Shown here piece after piece: positions 32,808 through 43,757 of a DNA stretch of 64,000 nucleotides. The stretch spans positions 4,782,501 to 4,846,500 of the forward strand of contig RHDP01000001.1 of assembly GCA_003725745.1 (NCBI GenBank), written 5' to 3'. Position 1 is the stretch's first letter. The number at the start of each line of letters is the position of its first letter. The notes beneath the pieces are model-generated. The model did not search any database. It was not told where the DNA came from and saw only the letters and a list, made by a program, of their open reading frames with translations. Source of the DNA: Streptomyces sp. I6. GTDB lineage: Bacteria > Actinomycetota > Actinomycetes > Streptomycetales > Streptomycetaceae. The translations under genes and the position numbers were made by a program.

Positions 32808-33853
32808 TCAGCGAAGTAGCGGCAGCACTTCGGCGCCCAGCCGCCGGACGTTGTCCTCTGTCGCCGCCAGATCGCCCGAGCCCTCGGAGAGGAGCGCGAA
32901 CCGGGTGATGCCGGTGCGCTCCGCGGTCGCCGCGAGCCGGTCCGCGGCCAGCCTCGGCGGTCCCACCGGATGCAGCCGGCACAGCAGCTCCGTGTAGCGG
33001 ACGGGGTCGCGCATCGCACGCTGTCGCCCGTCGACCGTCACATGGGCCTCCAGGCCCTGCTTCAGCCAGCCCGGCATCGCCTTGGCGAGGACCTCCTCAG
33101 CCGCCGTGCGGCTGTCCGCGATCTGCACCAAGCCGGCCGACACATGGCCGGCCGCCGCCACCGCCACCGTCTCCGGATCGCGGCCCGACGCGAGGGCGTG
33201 GCTCCGCCACAGGGCGACCATGCCCGCCTTCTCCTCGTCGTCGCAGTGCATCCCGAGGAGCATCGGCAGCCCGCGCTCGGCCGCCAGCCGCACCGTCGCG
33301 GGGGAGGTGCACGCCACGACCACCTCCGGGCTCGCGGGGCCGTGGCCGTCCCCGCCGATCAGATCCCCGGGGCGCGGGACGACGGGGACCTCGCGGAAAG
33401 CGAATCGTTCCCCCTCGCTTCCCACCCGGGCCTCCCGCAGCCAGCGCAGCAGCAGGTCCAGCGACTCGGGGAAGTGCTTCTCGTACGCCGCGAGACCGGC
33501 GCCGAAGACCTCCAGATCGACCCAGGGGCCACCGCGGCCCACCCCGAGGGAGAACCGGCCCCCCGACGTGAGGTGCAGCAGTGCCGCCTGCTCGCCCAGC
33601 GCCACGGGGTGGACGGCGGGCAGCACGCTCACCGCCGTGCCCACCCGGATCCGCTCCGTGCGGCCGAGCAGCAGCGCGGCCAGGGTCACCGCGGACGGGC
33701 AGACCCCGTACGGTACGAAGTGGTGCTCGGCCAGCCAGACCGAGTCCAGTCCGGCGGCCTCGGCCGCCTCGGCGGACCGCACGGCCCGGTGCAGTGCCTC
33801 CCCATGCCCTGGCCCGGGAACTGGGCGGCCAGTACAAAAGCTCCAACGCGCAT
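32808..33853 (-). CDS. LLM-class (luciferase-like) flavin-dependent oxidoreductase; frame break near the N terminus
   Basis: A TIM-barrel monooxygenase-type protein of 348 residues after repair. The start is ATG 33853 (MRVGAFVLAAQFPGQGMG). The frame is lost at the C4 run 33800-33803 (G4 in the sense strand); adding one base gives GEALHRAVRSAEAAEAAGLD. Family features are LDSVWLAEHHFVPYG, RIRVGTAVSVLPAVHP, LTSGGRFSLGVGRG and the C-terminal YTELLCRLHPVGPPRLAADRL split over residues 291-311. Members use FMNH2 or F420; nothing decides which. The substrate is unknown. Upstream is a large inverted repeat that may regulate it. Confidence 0.83.
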
Positions 33854-33897
33854 CGCCTGATGCCTCCTTGCGGCCGACGCGGCATTCCCCCACACAG

Positions 33898-33948
33898 GCA
33901 ACAACGTCTGACACGTGCCAAAGGCACGGCCGCGAGTGAAGTTGTTGC
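33898..33948. promoter_or_regulatory. Nested inverted repeat in the divergent promoter region
   Basis: GCAACAAC (33898-33905) and GTTGTTGC (33941-33948) enclose CGTGCC-AAA-GGCACG (33914-33928). It lies 45 bases upstream of the oxidoreductase start and about 110 before the next plus-strand gene. Either an operator or a cruciform-forming terminator-like element. Confidence 0.6.
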
Positions 33949-34059
33949 GATTTTCCGGTAACTGGGCCCGGCGGGTGGAGCGGTCGGCGCCGAACGGGGC
34001 CCCTACCCGCCGCCCGGGACCGTAGGCTTGGGTGTGAACTGTCCGCATCTGCTCCCGAG

Positions 34060-34395
34060 GTGTCATGTGTCCCCGCGCAGAAACCGCCCCGCGGAGGGGA
34101 GAAGCAGACCGACCGCGCCGGTGACATGGCCGACCGCTACGGCGGGGTGGAGCGGACCGAGAGCTGGCGGGGCGAGGACTGGCGGGTCCGGCACGTCGCC
34201 GGGGCGAGCGCCGCGGGCAAGCGCTACCGCTGCCCGGGCTGCGACCAGGAGATCCCGCCCGGCACCCCGCACGTGGTTGCCTGGCCCGACTACGGCGGGG
34301 TGGACGACCGCCGCCACTGGCACAGGGCGTGCTGGAACGCGAAGGACCGCCGCACCTCCCGGGTGCAGCGGTCCCGCAACGCGCCTCGGTACTGA
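34060..34395 (+). CDS. Small CxxC/HxxxC putative zinc-binding protein
   Basis: A protein of up to 111 residues beginning at GTG 34060; ATG 34125 (MADRYGGVERTESW) is an equally possible start giving 89 residues, and neither has a good ribosome site. The core YRCPGCDQEIPPGTPHVVAW followed by RHWHRACW has a CxxC pair and His/Cys residues spaced like a treble-clef zinc site. The C terminus is basic (KDRRTSRVQRSRN). Conserved small ATP/GTP-binding-annotated proteins of this type occur at this place in Streptomyces; function unknown. Confidence 0.7.
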   Translation: MSCVPAQKPPRGGEKQTDRAGDMADRYGGVERTESWRGEDWRVRHVAGASAAGKRYRCPGCDQEIPPGTPHVVAWPDYGGVDDRRHWHRACWNAKDRRTSRVQRSRNAPRY

Positions 34396-34460
34396 ACGTC
34401 CCGGCCCGGCCGCCGGGGCGTGCCTGCCCCGTCAGGCTGCCGGGGCGCCGGTCCGGCAGC

Positions 34461-34511
34461 GGTCAGGCGTCGCGCCGGTCGCCCGGTGGCGGTCAGACGT
34501 CGCGCCGGTCG
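34461..34511 (+). repeat. Duplication of the 3' end of the ABC permease gene
   Basis: GGTCAGrCGTCGCGCCGGTCG occurs at 34461-34481 and again at 34491-34511. The second copy holds the permease's last codons and stop (minus strand); the first lies just downstream. Confidence 0.8.
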
Positions 34512-35323
34512 AGCGAGAGGTAGGCGGCGGCCATGGCCGCGCCAGCCATGCCCGCCATGATCCACAGCGGCTGCCAGCCGTTCGGGCCCTCGTCCGAGAC
34601 CGGAGTGTCGTAGAGCACCCCCAGCTGGCTCGGGATCGAGTACTCGAGCAGGAATTCCGCCATCGGCCGCAGCGAGTCCGCGAACATGAACATGGCCAGC
34701 ACCAGCGGCAGCAGGACCAGACCGATCATGACGGTGATCGCGCCCGCCGAGTGCCGGACCAGCGCGCCGACGGCGAGCGACAGCAGCCCGAGCAGGGCGA
34801 CGAAGAGACCGGCGCCGACCGTCGCCCGGAACCAGTCCTCACCGGTGCTGACGCCCGCGTCCGTGATCGCCGTCTGCAGGGCGCCGACGATCGCGGCGGT
34901 CACCGTCGTGATCACGAACACCAGCAGGAAGAAGACCGTCGCCTTCGCCGTCAGCACCCGGGAGCGGCTGGGGCAGGCGGTCAGGGTGGTGCGGATCATG
35001 CCGGTTCCGTACTCGGAGGCGATGGTCAGCACACCCAGTGTGATCACGCAGATCGAGCCGAGCAGGACGCCGAAGAAGCCGAGGCTGAGCACGGACTCCT
35101 CGCCCAGCTCGGGCTCCGCCGCGGACACGGCCACCGCCGCGAGGAGGCCGATGCCGAACATGAGCACGATCATCACGCCGAGGGTCCACAGGGTGGAGCG
35201 CACCGAACGGATCTTGGTCCACTCGGAGGCGAGCGCGTCGCCGAGGTGCGCCGCCCGGACGGGGATCGGGGAGTCGTAGGCGCCCTGCGGGTACGCGCCC
35301 TGCTGCTGGTACGGGGTCGTCAT
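34493..35323 (-). CDS. ABC transporter permease (first exporter pair)
   Basis: A 276-residue ABC-2 type permease with six membrane segments. It begins MTTPYQQQGAYPQGAYDSP (Gln/Tyr/Pro-rich), then WTKIRSVRSTLWTLGVMIVL, the family signature ASEYGTGMIRTTLTA, and ends at a final helix and the tail LSLDRRDV. Its ATG (35323) overlaps the stop of the ATPase gene by four bases. With that ATPase it should form an exporter or bacitracin-type resistance transporter; the substrate is unknown. Confidence 0.88.
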   Translation of the reverse strand: MTTPYQQQGAYPQGAYDSPIPVRAAHLGDALASEWTKIRSVRSTLWTLGVMIVLMFGIGLLAAVAVSAAEPELGEESVLSLGFFGVLLGSICVITLGVLTIASEYGTGMIRTTLTACPSRSRVLTAKATVFFLLVFVITTVTAAIVGALQTAITDAGVSTGEDWFRATVGAGLFVALLGLLSLAVGALVRHSAGAITVMIGLVLLPLVLAMFMFADSLRPMAEFLLEYSIPSQLGVLYDTPVSDEGPNGWQPLWIMAGMAGAAMAAAYLSLDRRDV

Positions 35324-36531
35324 CGGGCGTCCTCGGTGCTGCTCTTGGTCAGGTCTGCGGGGGCGGCGGCAGGGGCCGGAGGGCCGGCGGGAGCCGGGGG
35401 CGCGGCGGGAGGCGCTGCCGGGGCCGGCGCACCGGGCGCCGCAGTGGTCGCGTACGGGTTGAGGACGGGCGAGTCGGTGCCCGGCGGAGTGCTCGCGTAC
35501 GGGTTCTGGCCGGGGGCGGTGGCGCGTACCAGCCCTGCTGCGGCACCTCGGGACCATCACCGCCGACGGGTCGTACCCCAGCGGCGGCGGCTGCATCAGA
35601 CCGGCCTTCTGGTCCTCCGTCGAGCGGTAGTCCACGGCCGCCTGGGTCATCCGCATATAGGCCTCCTCCAGGGAGGCCTGGTGCGGTGAGAGCTCCCACA
35701 ACCGCACGTCGGCCTCGTGCGCCAGGTCGCTGATGGCGGGCAGCGGGAGGCCGGTCACCCGCAGCGCCCCGTCCGGCTCCGGCATGACCTGGCCGCCGGC
35801 CTCGGTGAGGACGACGCTCAGCTTCTCCCGCTGCTGCGGCTCGGTCTGCGGGGTCCGTACCCGTGCGAAGCCCGCCGAGTTGTGCGCGATGAAGTCCTTC
35901 ACGCTCATGTCCGCGAGCAGCTGACCGCGCCCGATGACGATCAGGTGATCGGCGGTGAGGGCCATTTCGCTCATCAGGTGAGAGGAGACGAACACGGTAC
36001 GGCCCTCGGAGGCCAGCTGCTTCATCAGATTGCGCACCCAGAGGATGCCTTCCGGGTCGAGACCGTTGACCGGCTCGTCGAACAGCAGCACCTGCGGGTC
36101 TCCCAGCAGGGCCGCGGCGATGCCGAGACGCTGCCCCATACCCAGGGAGAAGCCCTTGGACCGCCGCCTGGCGACGTCCTGGAGGCCCACGACCCGAGGA
36201 CCTCGTCGACCCGGCGGGCCGGGATGCCGGACAGCTGGGCGAGCGAGAGCAGATGGCTGCGGGCGCTCCGGCCGCCGTGCACCGCCTTGGCGTCCAGCAG
36301 GGCCCCGACCTGACGCGGTGCGTTGGGCAGCTTCCGGAACGGGTGGCCGCCGATCGTGACATGGCCGGAAGTCGGCTGATCAAGGCCGAGGATCATGCGC
36401 ATCGTCGTCGACTTGCCCGAGCCGTTCGGCCCCAGGAAGCCGGTGACGGCACCGGGCCGCACCTGGAAGGAAAGGTTGTACACGGCCGTCTTGGCGCCGT
36501 AGCGCTTCGTCAGGCCGACTGCCTCGATCAT
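35320..36531 (-). CDS. ABC transporter ATPase (first exporter pair) with Pro-rich tail; three frame breaks
   Basis: The cytoplasmic ATPase of an ABC-2 exporter. Walker A is GPNGSGKST, the signature SLGMGQR and Walker B VLLFDEPVNGLDPEG; SHLMSEMALTADH follows. Three single-base losses explain its scattered frames: at CCC 36193-36195 (restoring DEVLGVVGLQDVARR), near GGG 35550-35552, and at the G5 run 35512-35516. With all three repaired the protein has 404 residues and ends exactly in ATGA with the permease start. The last 90 residues are unusual for the family: QQGWYAPPPP and several PYA/APAPAAPP repeats. Its permease has a similar Gln/Tyr/Pro-rich start, so the two tails may interact. Confidence 0.83.
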
Positions 36532-36667
36532 TGCTCCAGCCCCATCGACAGGTCAGGTCGTCGGGGCACGGCCGCACACGGCCGCAGCCCCCCGTAAGAG
36601 TTAGGAGGATATCCGGGGCCTGACGGTTCCGGCCAAGGCGTCCCGCCCGGTCCGGGCGGGACGCCGG

Positions 36668-37446
36668 TCAGGCGTCCCGCTTCTTGAGGACCGCGAAGCC
36701 GCCGAGCAGCGAGGCCGCCACCCAGATCAGCATGATCCCGAGGCCGCCCCACGGCCCGTACGGGACCTCCTCGCTGTTCATCGCCTGCGGTACCACCTGC
36801 ATGATCTTCGAGCCGGCCCGGTCGGGGAAGTAGCGGGCCACGTCCTTCGCGTACGGGACGGCGGCCAGGATCTGCGACACCAGGAAGAAGAACGGCATCA
36901 GGATGCCGAGCGAGAGCATCGAGCTGCGCAGCATCGCCGCGACGCCCATGGAGAAGAGCGCGATGAGCCCATGTAGAGCCCTCCGCCGATCACCGCGCGG
37001 AGCACGTTCTCCTCGCCGATGGAGGTGGCGCGCCCGCCGAGCAGGGCCTGTCCGAGGAAGAAACTGAGGAAGCTGGTCGCCGTCCCCACCACCAGCGCCA
37101 GCAGCCCGGCCACCATGATCTTGCTGAACAGGAAGGTGGCGCGCTGCGGGACGGCGGCGAGCGAGGTGCGGATCATGCCGGAGCTGTACTCCGTGCCGAC
37201 CACCAGCACGCCGAAGACGACCATGGCGAGCTGGCCCAGCACCATGCCGGAGAAGCTGATGAGCGTCGGGTCGAAGGTGGCCTGCTCGGCCGGCGGCAGG
37301 TCGTCGAAGGTCGAGGCCAGCAGCGCGCAGAGCAGAGCGCCGACGGCGACCGTCACCACGAAGGCGCTGACGAGGGTCCAGCTGGTGGAGGCGACCGTGC
37401 GGATCTTGGTCCACTCGGACCGCAGAACGGCGGGTACCGAGGCCAT
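36668..37446 (-). CDS. ABC transporter permease (second exporter pair); frame break
   Basis: An ABC-2 permease, 259 residues after repair, with six membrane segments. It begins MASVPAVLRSEWTKIRTVAST, paralogous to the first permease (WTKIRSV), and contains GTEYSSGMIRTSLAAVPQR, the counterpart of ASEYGTGMIRTTLTA. The frame breaks at CCC 36968-36970; one added base gives GGGLYMGLIALFSMG and a proper end FAVLKKRDA. It follows its ATPase by three bases, in one transcript reading to the first exporter pair. Confidence 0.86.
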
Positions 37447-37449
37447 GGG

Positions 37450-38398
37450 TCAGGCTCCCTTGTCGCGCGGGCCCACTGGGGGCCGTGGCCGGGGGCGGAA
37501 TGCGCGTGGTACTCCACGGCGCTCGCCGTCATCTGCATGAACGCCTCCTCCAGCGAGGCGCGCTGGGAGCTCAGTTCATGGAGCACGATCCGGTGCTCGG
37601 CGGCCAGCTCGCCCACCTGCTCGGTGGTGGCGCCGTCGATCTCCAGCGTGCCGTTGCCGGCCTCGACGGGGTGAGGCCCGACTGGTGGAGCACGTCCCGC
37701 AGCCGTTCCTGCTGCGGCGAGCGCAGCCGCACATAGCTGCGCGAGTTCTGGTGGATGAAATCGGCCATCGAGGTGTCCGCGAGCAGCCGCCCCTGTCCGA
37801 TGACGATCAAGTGATCGGCGGTGAGGGCCATTTCGCTCATCAGATGGGAGGAGACGAAGATCGTTCTCCCTTCGGCCGCGAGCTGTTTCATCAGATTGCG
37901 GATCCAGTGGATTCCCTCGGGATCCAGCCCGTTGACCGGCTCGTCGAACATCAGGATCTCCGGGTCACCGAGCAGCGCGGAGGCGATGCCGAGCCGCTGC
38001 CCCATACCGAGGGAGAAGCCCTTGGTCTTCTTCTTCGCCACCGCGGTCAGGCCGACCGTGTCGAGGACCTCGGCCACCCGGCTCGCCGGGATCCGGTTCG
38101 CCTGGGCCAGGCAGAGCAGGTTGTTGTAGGCGGTCCGCCCGCCGTGCATCGCCTTGGCGTCGAGCAGGGCACCGATGTACTTCAGCGGTTCCTGCAGGTC
38201 CCGGTAGTGCTTGCCGTCGATCCGGACCGTCCCGCTGGTGGGGTTGTCCAGATCCAGCATCATCCGCATCGTGGTCGACTTGCCCGCGCCGTTCGGCCCG
38301 AGGAAACCGGTCACGACGCCCGGCCGCACCGTGAAGGAGAGACGGTCGACCGCGACCTTGGAGCCGAAACGCTTGGTGAGACCCTCGAGCTCGATCAT
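37450..38398 (-). CDS. ABC transporter ATPase (second exporter pair); two frame breaks
   Basis: ABC ATPase with Walker A GPNGAGKST, signature SLGMGQR, Walker B LMFDEPVNGLDPEG and the H-loop SSHLMSEM. It is clearly paralogous to the ATPase at 35320-36531, but lacks the long Pro-rich tail. The C-terminal part breaks at the G4 run 37668-37671 (restoring LTPVEAGNGTLEIDG) and again at the G5 run 37491-37495, after which the protein ends RDKGA at TGA 37450-37452, three bases before the permease ATG. The repaired length is 316 residues. ATG 38398 (MIELEGLTKRFGSKVAV) is the start. Confidence 0.85.
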
Positions 38399-38589
38399 GC
38401 GTTCACGCTACGGGGGCATACGGGGAAAACGCCACCCGATATGGCCGACGGACTGCCACATTTCACCATCCGGACAACGACACGGACCGAGGGAGCCGCG
38501 CAGGGGCGCGCAGGGAGCCGGACGGCGCGTGCGCCCGGTGCCTCGCAGGCACCGGGCGCACGAGGAGCGCACTGCCGTGCGCCAGGGCC

Positions 38590-39527
38590 TCAGCGGGACT
38601 GCTGGGCCGGGACGCCGCGGGACACCGGCTCGTCGTCGGCCGGCACACCCGTCGCGGCAACCGCCGCACCGGTCAGCGTGGCCAGCATCTCACGGACGTT
38701 GGTCAGCTGGGCGTTGATGGAGTCGCGACGGTTGGTGAGCGCCGCGAGCTCGCGCTCCGACTCGCTGCGGATGCGGTCCGCCTTCGCGTTCGCGTCGGCC
38801 ACGATGTCCTCGGCCTGGCGCTGCGCGGTCTCGACGGTCTGCCGGGCACGGCGCTCCGCGTCCGTGCGCAGCTTCTCGGCCTCCAGACGCAGCTGCTCCG
38901 CGCGGTGCTCGATCTCCGCGAGACGCTTCTCCGCCTTCGCCTGACGCGACGCCAGGTCGCGCTCGGACTGGTCCCGGCGCTTCGCCAGGTTCGTCTCGAA
39001 GTCCGCGGCGGCCTGGGCGGCCTTGGCGCGGGTCTCCTCGAAGAGGGCGTCCGCCTCCTCACGCTTGGACTGCGCGTCCTTCTGCGCCTCGGCGCGCAGC
39101 GAGTTGGCCTCGCCCTGCGCCTTCTCGACGATCCTGACGCCCTCGTCCTCGGCCTTCTGCTTCCGCTCCGCGGCGAACGCCTCGGCGTCGTTGCGGACCT
39201 GCTGGGCCGCTCCCTCGGCGAGCTCGCGGTGCTGCTCGGCCGCGCGCCGGGCCTCCTCACGCAGGTCCTTCGCCTCCTCCTCGGCGAGGCGGAGGATCTT
39301 CTCGACACGCGCACCGAGCCCCGCGTAGGACGGCTCCGCGTCGTTGACCTGGGCCTGGGCGTTCTGCGTCTCGAGATGGAGCTCCTCGATGCGCTTCTCC
39401 AGCGAGGTGATTCGCGCGAGAGCGCTGTCACGGTCGGCGACGAGTTTGGTAATGCGGTCATCCACCTGACCGCGGTCGTACCCGCGCCGCACGAGCTCGA
39501 AGCCGAAGGGGAGGAAGTGTCGCTCAT
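38590..39527 (-). CDS. filP: Intermediate-filament-like coiled-coil protein FilP; frame break at the N terminus
   Basis: FilP forms filaments that stiffen the hypha and works with Scy and DivIVA at the tip. The protein has a DivIVA-like start (MSDTSSPFGFELVRRGYDRGQVDDRI in parts, residues 1-26), then an almost continuous coiled coil of Glu/Ala/Arg heptads, and the C-terminal DSINAQLTNVREMLATL. The first residues are in another frame: one base is missing in the G4 run 39508-39511. The repaired length is 312 residues, close to the S. coelicolor protein (about 310). It lies directly downstream of scy on the same strand, as in S. coelicolor. Confidence 0.93.
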
Positions 39528-39642
39528 GGGGATCCTGTCGAATGAGACCGGCTGAGGTGTTAGAGGGAATCCTAGGCGCCCGAGCGGCGTGTCATCGAGC
39601 AGATGCCCGTTTGATATGGAGAATGTCCAGCCTTTCGGGTGG

Positions 39643-42600
39643 CTAGCTCTCGGAGGACTTGCCACTCGAACGGGTAATTCCTGCCGTGGCCCCCGCCTTG
39701 ACGCCGCCGTCCTTGCCGCCCGGGGCCTCGAACGACTCCAGTGCCTCCAGCACGTCCTGCACCCGGGAGATCTCCGCCTGGATGTCCTCGCGGCGGCGCA
39801 CCAGCACGTCCAGCTCCCGCTTGCCCTCCGCGATCATGCGCTCGGCCTCGCGCTCCGCGTCCGCCTTGACCTTCTCGGCCTCCCGGACCAGCTCGGCCTT
39901 CTTCTGCTCGGCCTCCTTGAGCAGCGCCTCCGCCTTCCGCACCGCGGCGATCCGCACCTTGCCGGCCTCCGAATTGGCCTCCGACACCAGCTCCTTGGCC
40001 TTCGCCCCGGCCTCGGCCTGCTGCTCCTCCGCGGCCTTCACCAGCTGGTCGCAGCGCTCACCCGCGGCCTTCATCTGCTCGGCGGACTCCCGTCGGGCCC
40101 GCTCGTGCAGCTCCTCGACGTCGCTCTCCACGCGCCTGCGCCGCTCCTCCGCCCGCTCCCGGATGGCGGTCGCGTCGCCCCGCGCCCCACCAGCAGCTCG
40201 TCGGCGTCCGTACGGGCCTTCTCCACCAGGGAGTTGCCCTCCACGGTCGCCTCGGCGACCAGCCGGTCGGCCTCCTTCCGGGCCGCGCCGACCATCGTGT
40301 CCGCCTGCGACTCGGCCTCGGTCGTGGCGCGCAGTGCCTCCTCCTGCGCCTTGGCCATCAACCGGTCGACCTGCTCGGCCGCGTCCGCGCGGCGCTTCGC
40401 CACGTCCTTCCGGGCCGTGTCGAGCAGCCGGTCGGCCTCCTCCCGCGCCTCCGAGCGCATCCGCTCGGCGGCCCGCTCCGCGTCCCCGCGGAGCTGCTCC
40501 GCCTCGGCCCTGACCCGGTCCGCCCGCTGCTGAGCGCCGCTCACGGTGTCGGCCGCCTCGGCGCGCAGCCGTTCGGCTTCCGCCCCCGCCTCGGCGATGA
40601 GCTGGTCGGCCTGCTCGGCAGCGCCGGCACGGCGCTTGTCCGCTGCCTTCCTGGCCTCGTCGAGGATCTTCTCGCCGTCCGAGCGGGCGGCCGCGCGCAA
40701 CTCCTCGGCCTGGCGCTCGCCGTCCTCCTTGGCCTGCTCTGCCTCGGTGCGCAGCCGCTCCGCGTCGCGCTCGGCGAGCGACAGCAGTTCGGACGCCTCG
40801 GTCGTGACCCGGTCGGACTCCCTCGTGGCCTCGGCCACCAGCCGGTCGGCCTGGGCCGCCGCCTCGGAACGCATCCGGTTGGCGTCCTCGCGGGCCTCGG
40901 CCCGGGTCCGTGCCGCGTCCTGCTCGGCGGAGGCCAGGGAGTCGGCCGCCTCCGTGCGCATCCGCTGGGCGTACTCCGAGGTCTCGGTGCGCAGCCGGTC
41001 CGACTCGGCGATCGCCTCGTTGACGGTCCGCTCGGCGAGCGACCTGGCGGCCTCCGCCTCCTCGTCGGCGCGCGCCCGGACGCGGTTGGCGTCCTCGGTG
41101 GCGCGCTCGCGCTCCGCGTAGGCGTCGCCGCGGACGCGGTCCGCCTCCTCCTGGGCCTCCGTCCTGGTGCGCTCGGCCGCGTGCTCGGCGGCGCTGCGCA
41201 GCCCGGCGATCTCCTGCTCGGCCTGCTCCTGCAGACCGGCCACGGAGTCCCGTACCTGCTGGGCGGTCTGCTCGGCGGCCGACACCATCTCGGTGGCGCG
41301 CCCGTCCGCCTCCTCGACCAGCCGCTGCGCCTCGGTCTGCGCGTCCTCCACCCGCCTGCGCGCGGCGGCGAGCAGCTCCTCGCTCTGCTCGCGGGCCAGC
41401 TCCCGCTCCTGGTCGGCCTCCGACCGGGCCGCGCCCAGAGTCTCCTCGGCCTCCCGGCGGCGCCGGTTCGCCTCCTCCTGGGCGGCGGCGAGTGCCTCGG
41501 AGGCCTCCTGGCCGACCCGCTCGGCCGCCGAGGCCGCCTCGCCGCGGATCCGGTCGGCGGTCTCCTGCGCCTCGGACCTCAGCCGCTCGGCCTCCGTGGC
41601 GGCCTCGGTGCGCAGCCGTACGGCGACCGCCTCGCCCTCGGCACGGGAGGCCGAGGCGTCGGACGCGGCCTCGGTGCGCAGCCGCTCGGCCTCCTGCTCG
41701 GCCTGCTCCACCAGCCCACGGGCGCGCTCGGCCGTCTCGGTCCGCAGCCGCTCGGCCTCCTCGGCGGCTTCCCGGCGGATCCGCTCCGCCTCCGCCCGCG
41801 CCCCGGTCAGTGCCTCCTCGGCCGACGCGAGACGGGTCTCCGCCTCCGAGTGCAGCCGGGCCAGCCCGTCCGCGGCCTCGGCCTGGCGGGCGGCGACCGC
41901 GCGCTCGGTCTCCTCGCGGAGTGCGGCCGCGGCCCGCTCGGCCGCGGCCTTCACCTCGTCGGCCTGCTCCTCGGCCTCGGTGCGCAGCCGGTCCGCCTCG
42001 GTGCGGGTGCGCTCCAACGTCTCCTCGGCCTGCCGGCGCAGCGTCGTGGCCCGCTCGATGGCCTCGGTGCGGACGCGCTCGCTGTCGGCGGTGGCCTTGG
42101 ACCGCACGTCGTCGGCATCGGCCTTCGCCTTCGTCAGCAGGTCCTCGGCGGTCTTCGCCGCCTCCTCGATCTGCTGGACGGCCTCGCGGCGCGCCTCGCT
42201 GCGGATCCGCTCGCCCTCGGCGACGGCCTCGGACCTCAGCTGCTCGGCCTCGCCGCGCAGCCGCCGGGCCTCCTCCTGCAGTTCGACGGTCTTGGCGCGG
42301 TACTCCTTGGTGTCGTCCTTCGCCGCGCCCTTGAGCTCCTCGGCCGTGTCATGGGCCTCGGCGCGCAGCCGGTCCGCCTCGGCCTCGGCCTCGCGGCGGA
42401 TCCGCTCGGCCTCCTCGGCGGCCTTGCGGGTGGTGTCCTTGGCGTCCTCGGACGCCTTGTTCAGGACCTCCTCGGCGGTCCGCGCGGCCTTGGCGAGCTG
42501 GGCGGCGGAGTCCTCGGCGGCGACCGTACGGGCCTTCTCCGACGCCTCCGCGACCAGCTTCTCCGCCTCGGCCCTGGCGTCGGCGAGCGCCTGCTCGGCC

Positions 42601-43622
42601 TCGCTCTTGAGGTTCTCGGCGTCCTTGGTGGCCTCGGCGACGAGCCGGGCGATCTCCGACTTGGCGGTCCGGGCCCGCTGCTCGTTCGCCGACTCGGCGT
42701 TCGCGAGCAGCTTGCCCGCGGCCTCCTTGGCCTCCGCGACGGTCTTGTCGGCCTCCGCACGGGCCTCGCGGAGCCGGTCCTCCGCCTCCTGCATCCGCTG
42801 CCCGGCGCTCCGGCTGAGCTCGGCGGCCTGCTGGCGGGCCTGGTCGGACTCGGCGGTCGTCGCGGAGCGGAGCTGCTCGGCGTGGCTGGTGGCCTCCTGG
42901 GCCTGGGTGGAGGCGGCGTTCAGCAGCCGCTCGGCGTCCCTGCGGGCGCGCAGCAGGACCGCCTCGGCCTCGGCGCGGGCGGCCTCCGCCTCGGAGCTGA
43001 GCCGCTGCCGGGCCTCCTCGGCGACCCGGGCGGCCTCGGCGCGGGCGGCGGCGAGGCCCTGCTCGGCCTCCGCGCGCGACTCGTCCAGCAGCCGGCGGGC
43101 CTGGGACTCGCTGCGGGCGCGGAGCTGCTCGGCCCACGCCACGTTCTCGTTGACGTGCGCCTCGACGGTCTGCCGGCGCTCCGCCAGCTCCTGGTCGAGG
43201 CGCTGGCGGCGCTGGTTCGCCTCCGCGTGCAACTCGGCCTGCAGACGGGCCTGGTGCTCGGCGTGCTCCTGGAGGATGCGCTGGGTCTGGGCCCGGACCT
43301 CGCGCAGCTCCCGCTCGGCGTCCGAGCGCAACTGCTCGGCCTGGATCTGGGCGTTCCGGAGCAGTTGCTCGGCCTGGTAGCCGATGTCGGCGCTGTCGTA
43401 GGCGGGGCGGGACGCGATGGTGCGGCGCGCCTCGTGGAGCTTGGCGCGCAACACCTCGACCTGGTATCCGAGGTCCTCGGCGTGCTGGACGGCCTTCTCC
43501 CGCTCGGTCTTCAGCCGGTCCATCTCGGCTTCGAACCGCGAGAGGTGGTCGTCGTCAGCTCGGTGGCTCTCCTGGCGTTCGTAGCCCCGCACTGCGCGGT
43601 CCCATCCGTCCCCTGGTCGCAA
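39643..43622 (-). CDS. scy: Polarity protein Scy, giant coiled coil; one frame break
   Basis: Scy is the scaffold of the tip-organising centre, recruiting DivIVA and FilP and, in sporulation, ParA. After repair it has 1326 residues, the length I remember for S. coelicolor Scy. The N terminus reads RGYERQESHRADDDHLSRFEA..., followed by DLGYQVEVLRAKLHEAR and about 1200 residues of Ala/Glu/Arg coiled coil rich in 51-residue-type repeats (EAERLRTEA, EADRLVAEA). One base is missing in the C4 run 40185-40188. TTG 43622 is used as start to match the known length; GTG 43592 (VRGYERQ) is an alternative. Antisense frames of up to 863 codons are an artefact of its composition. Confidence 0.93.
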
Positions 43623-43757
43623 CTCTCTACAGACGAGCGCCGTTCGCCTGAACGGCCCCCGGGGAAATGGTGTCAGATCAGTAACGAGGACGCGGCGCGG
43701 CCCCGACCCGGCCCCGGCCCGGAGCGGCCCACTCTACCGGGCCGGGAATCCCGGCGG

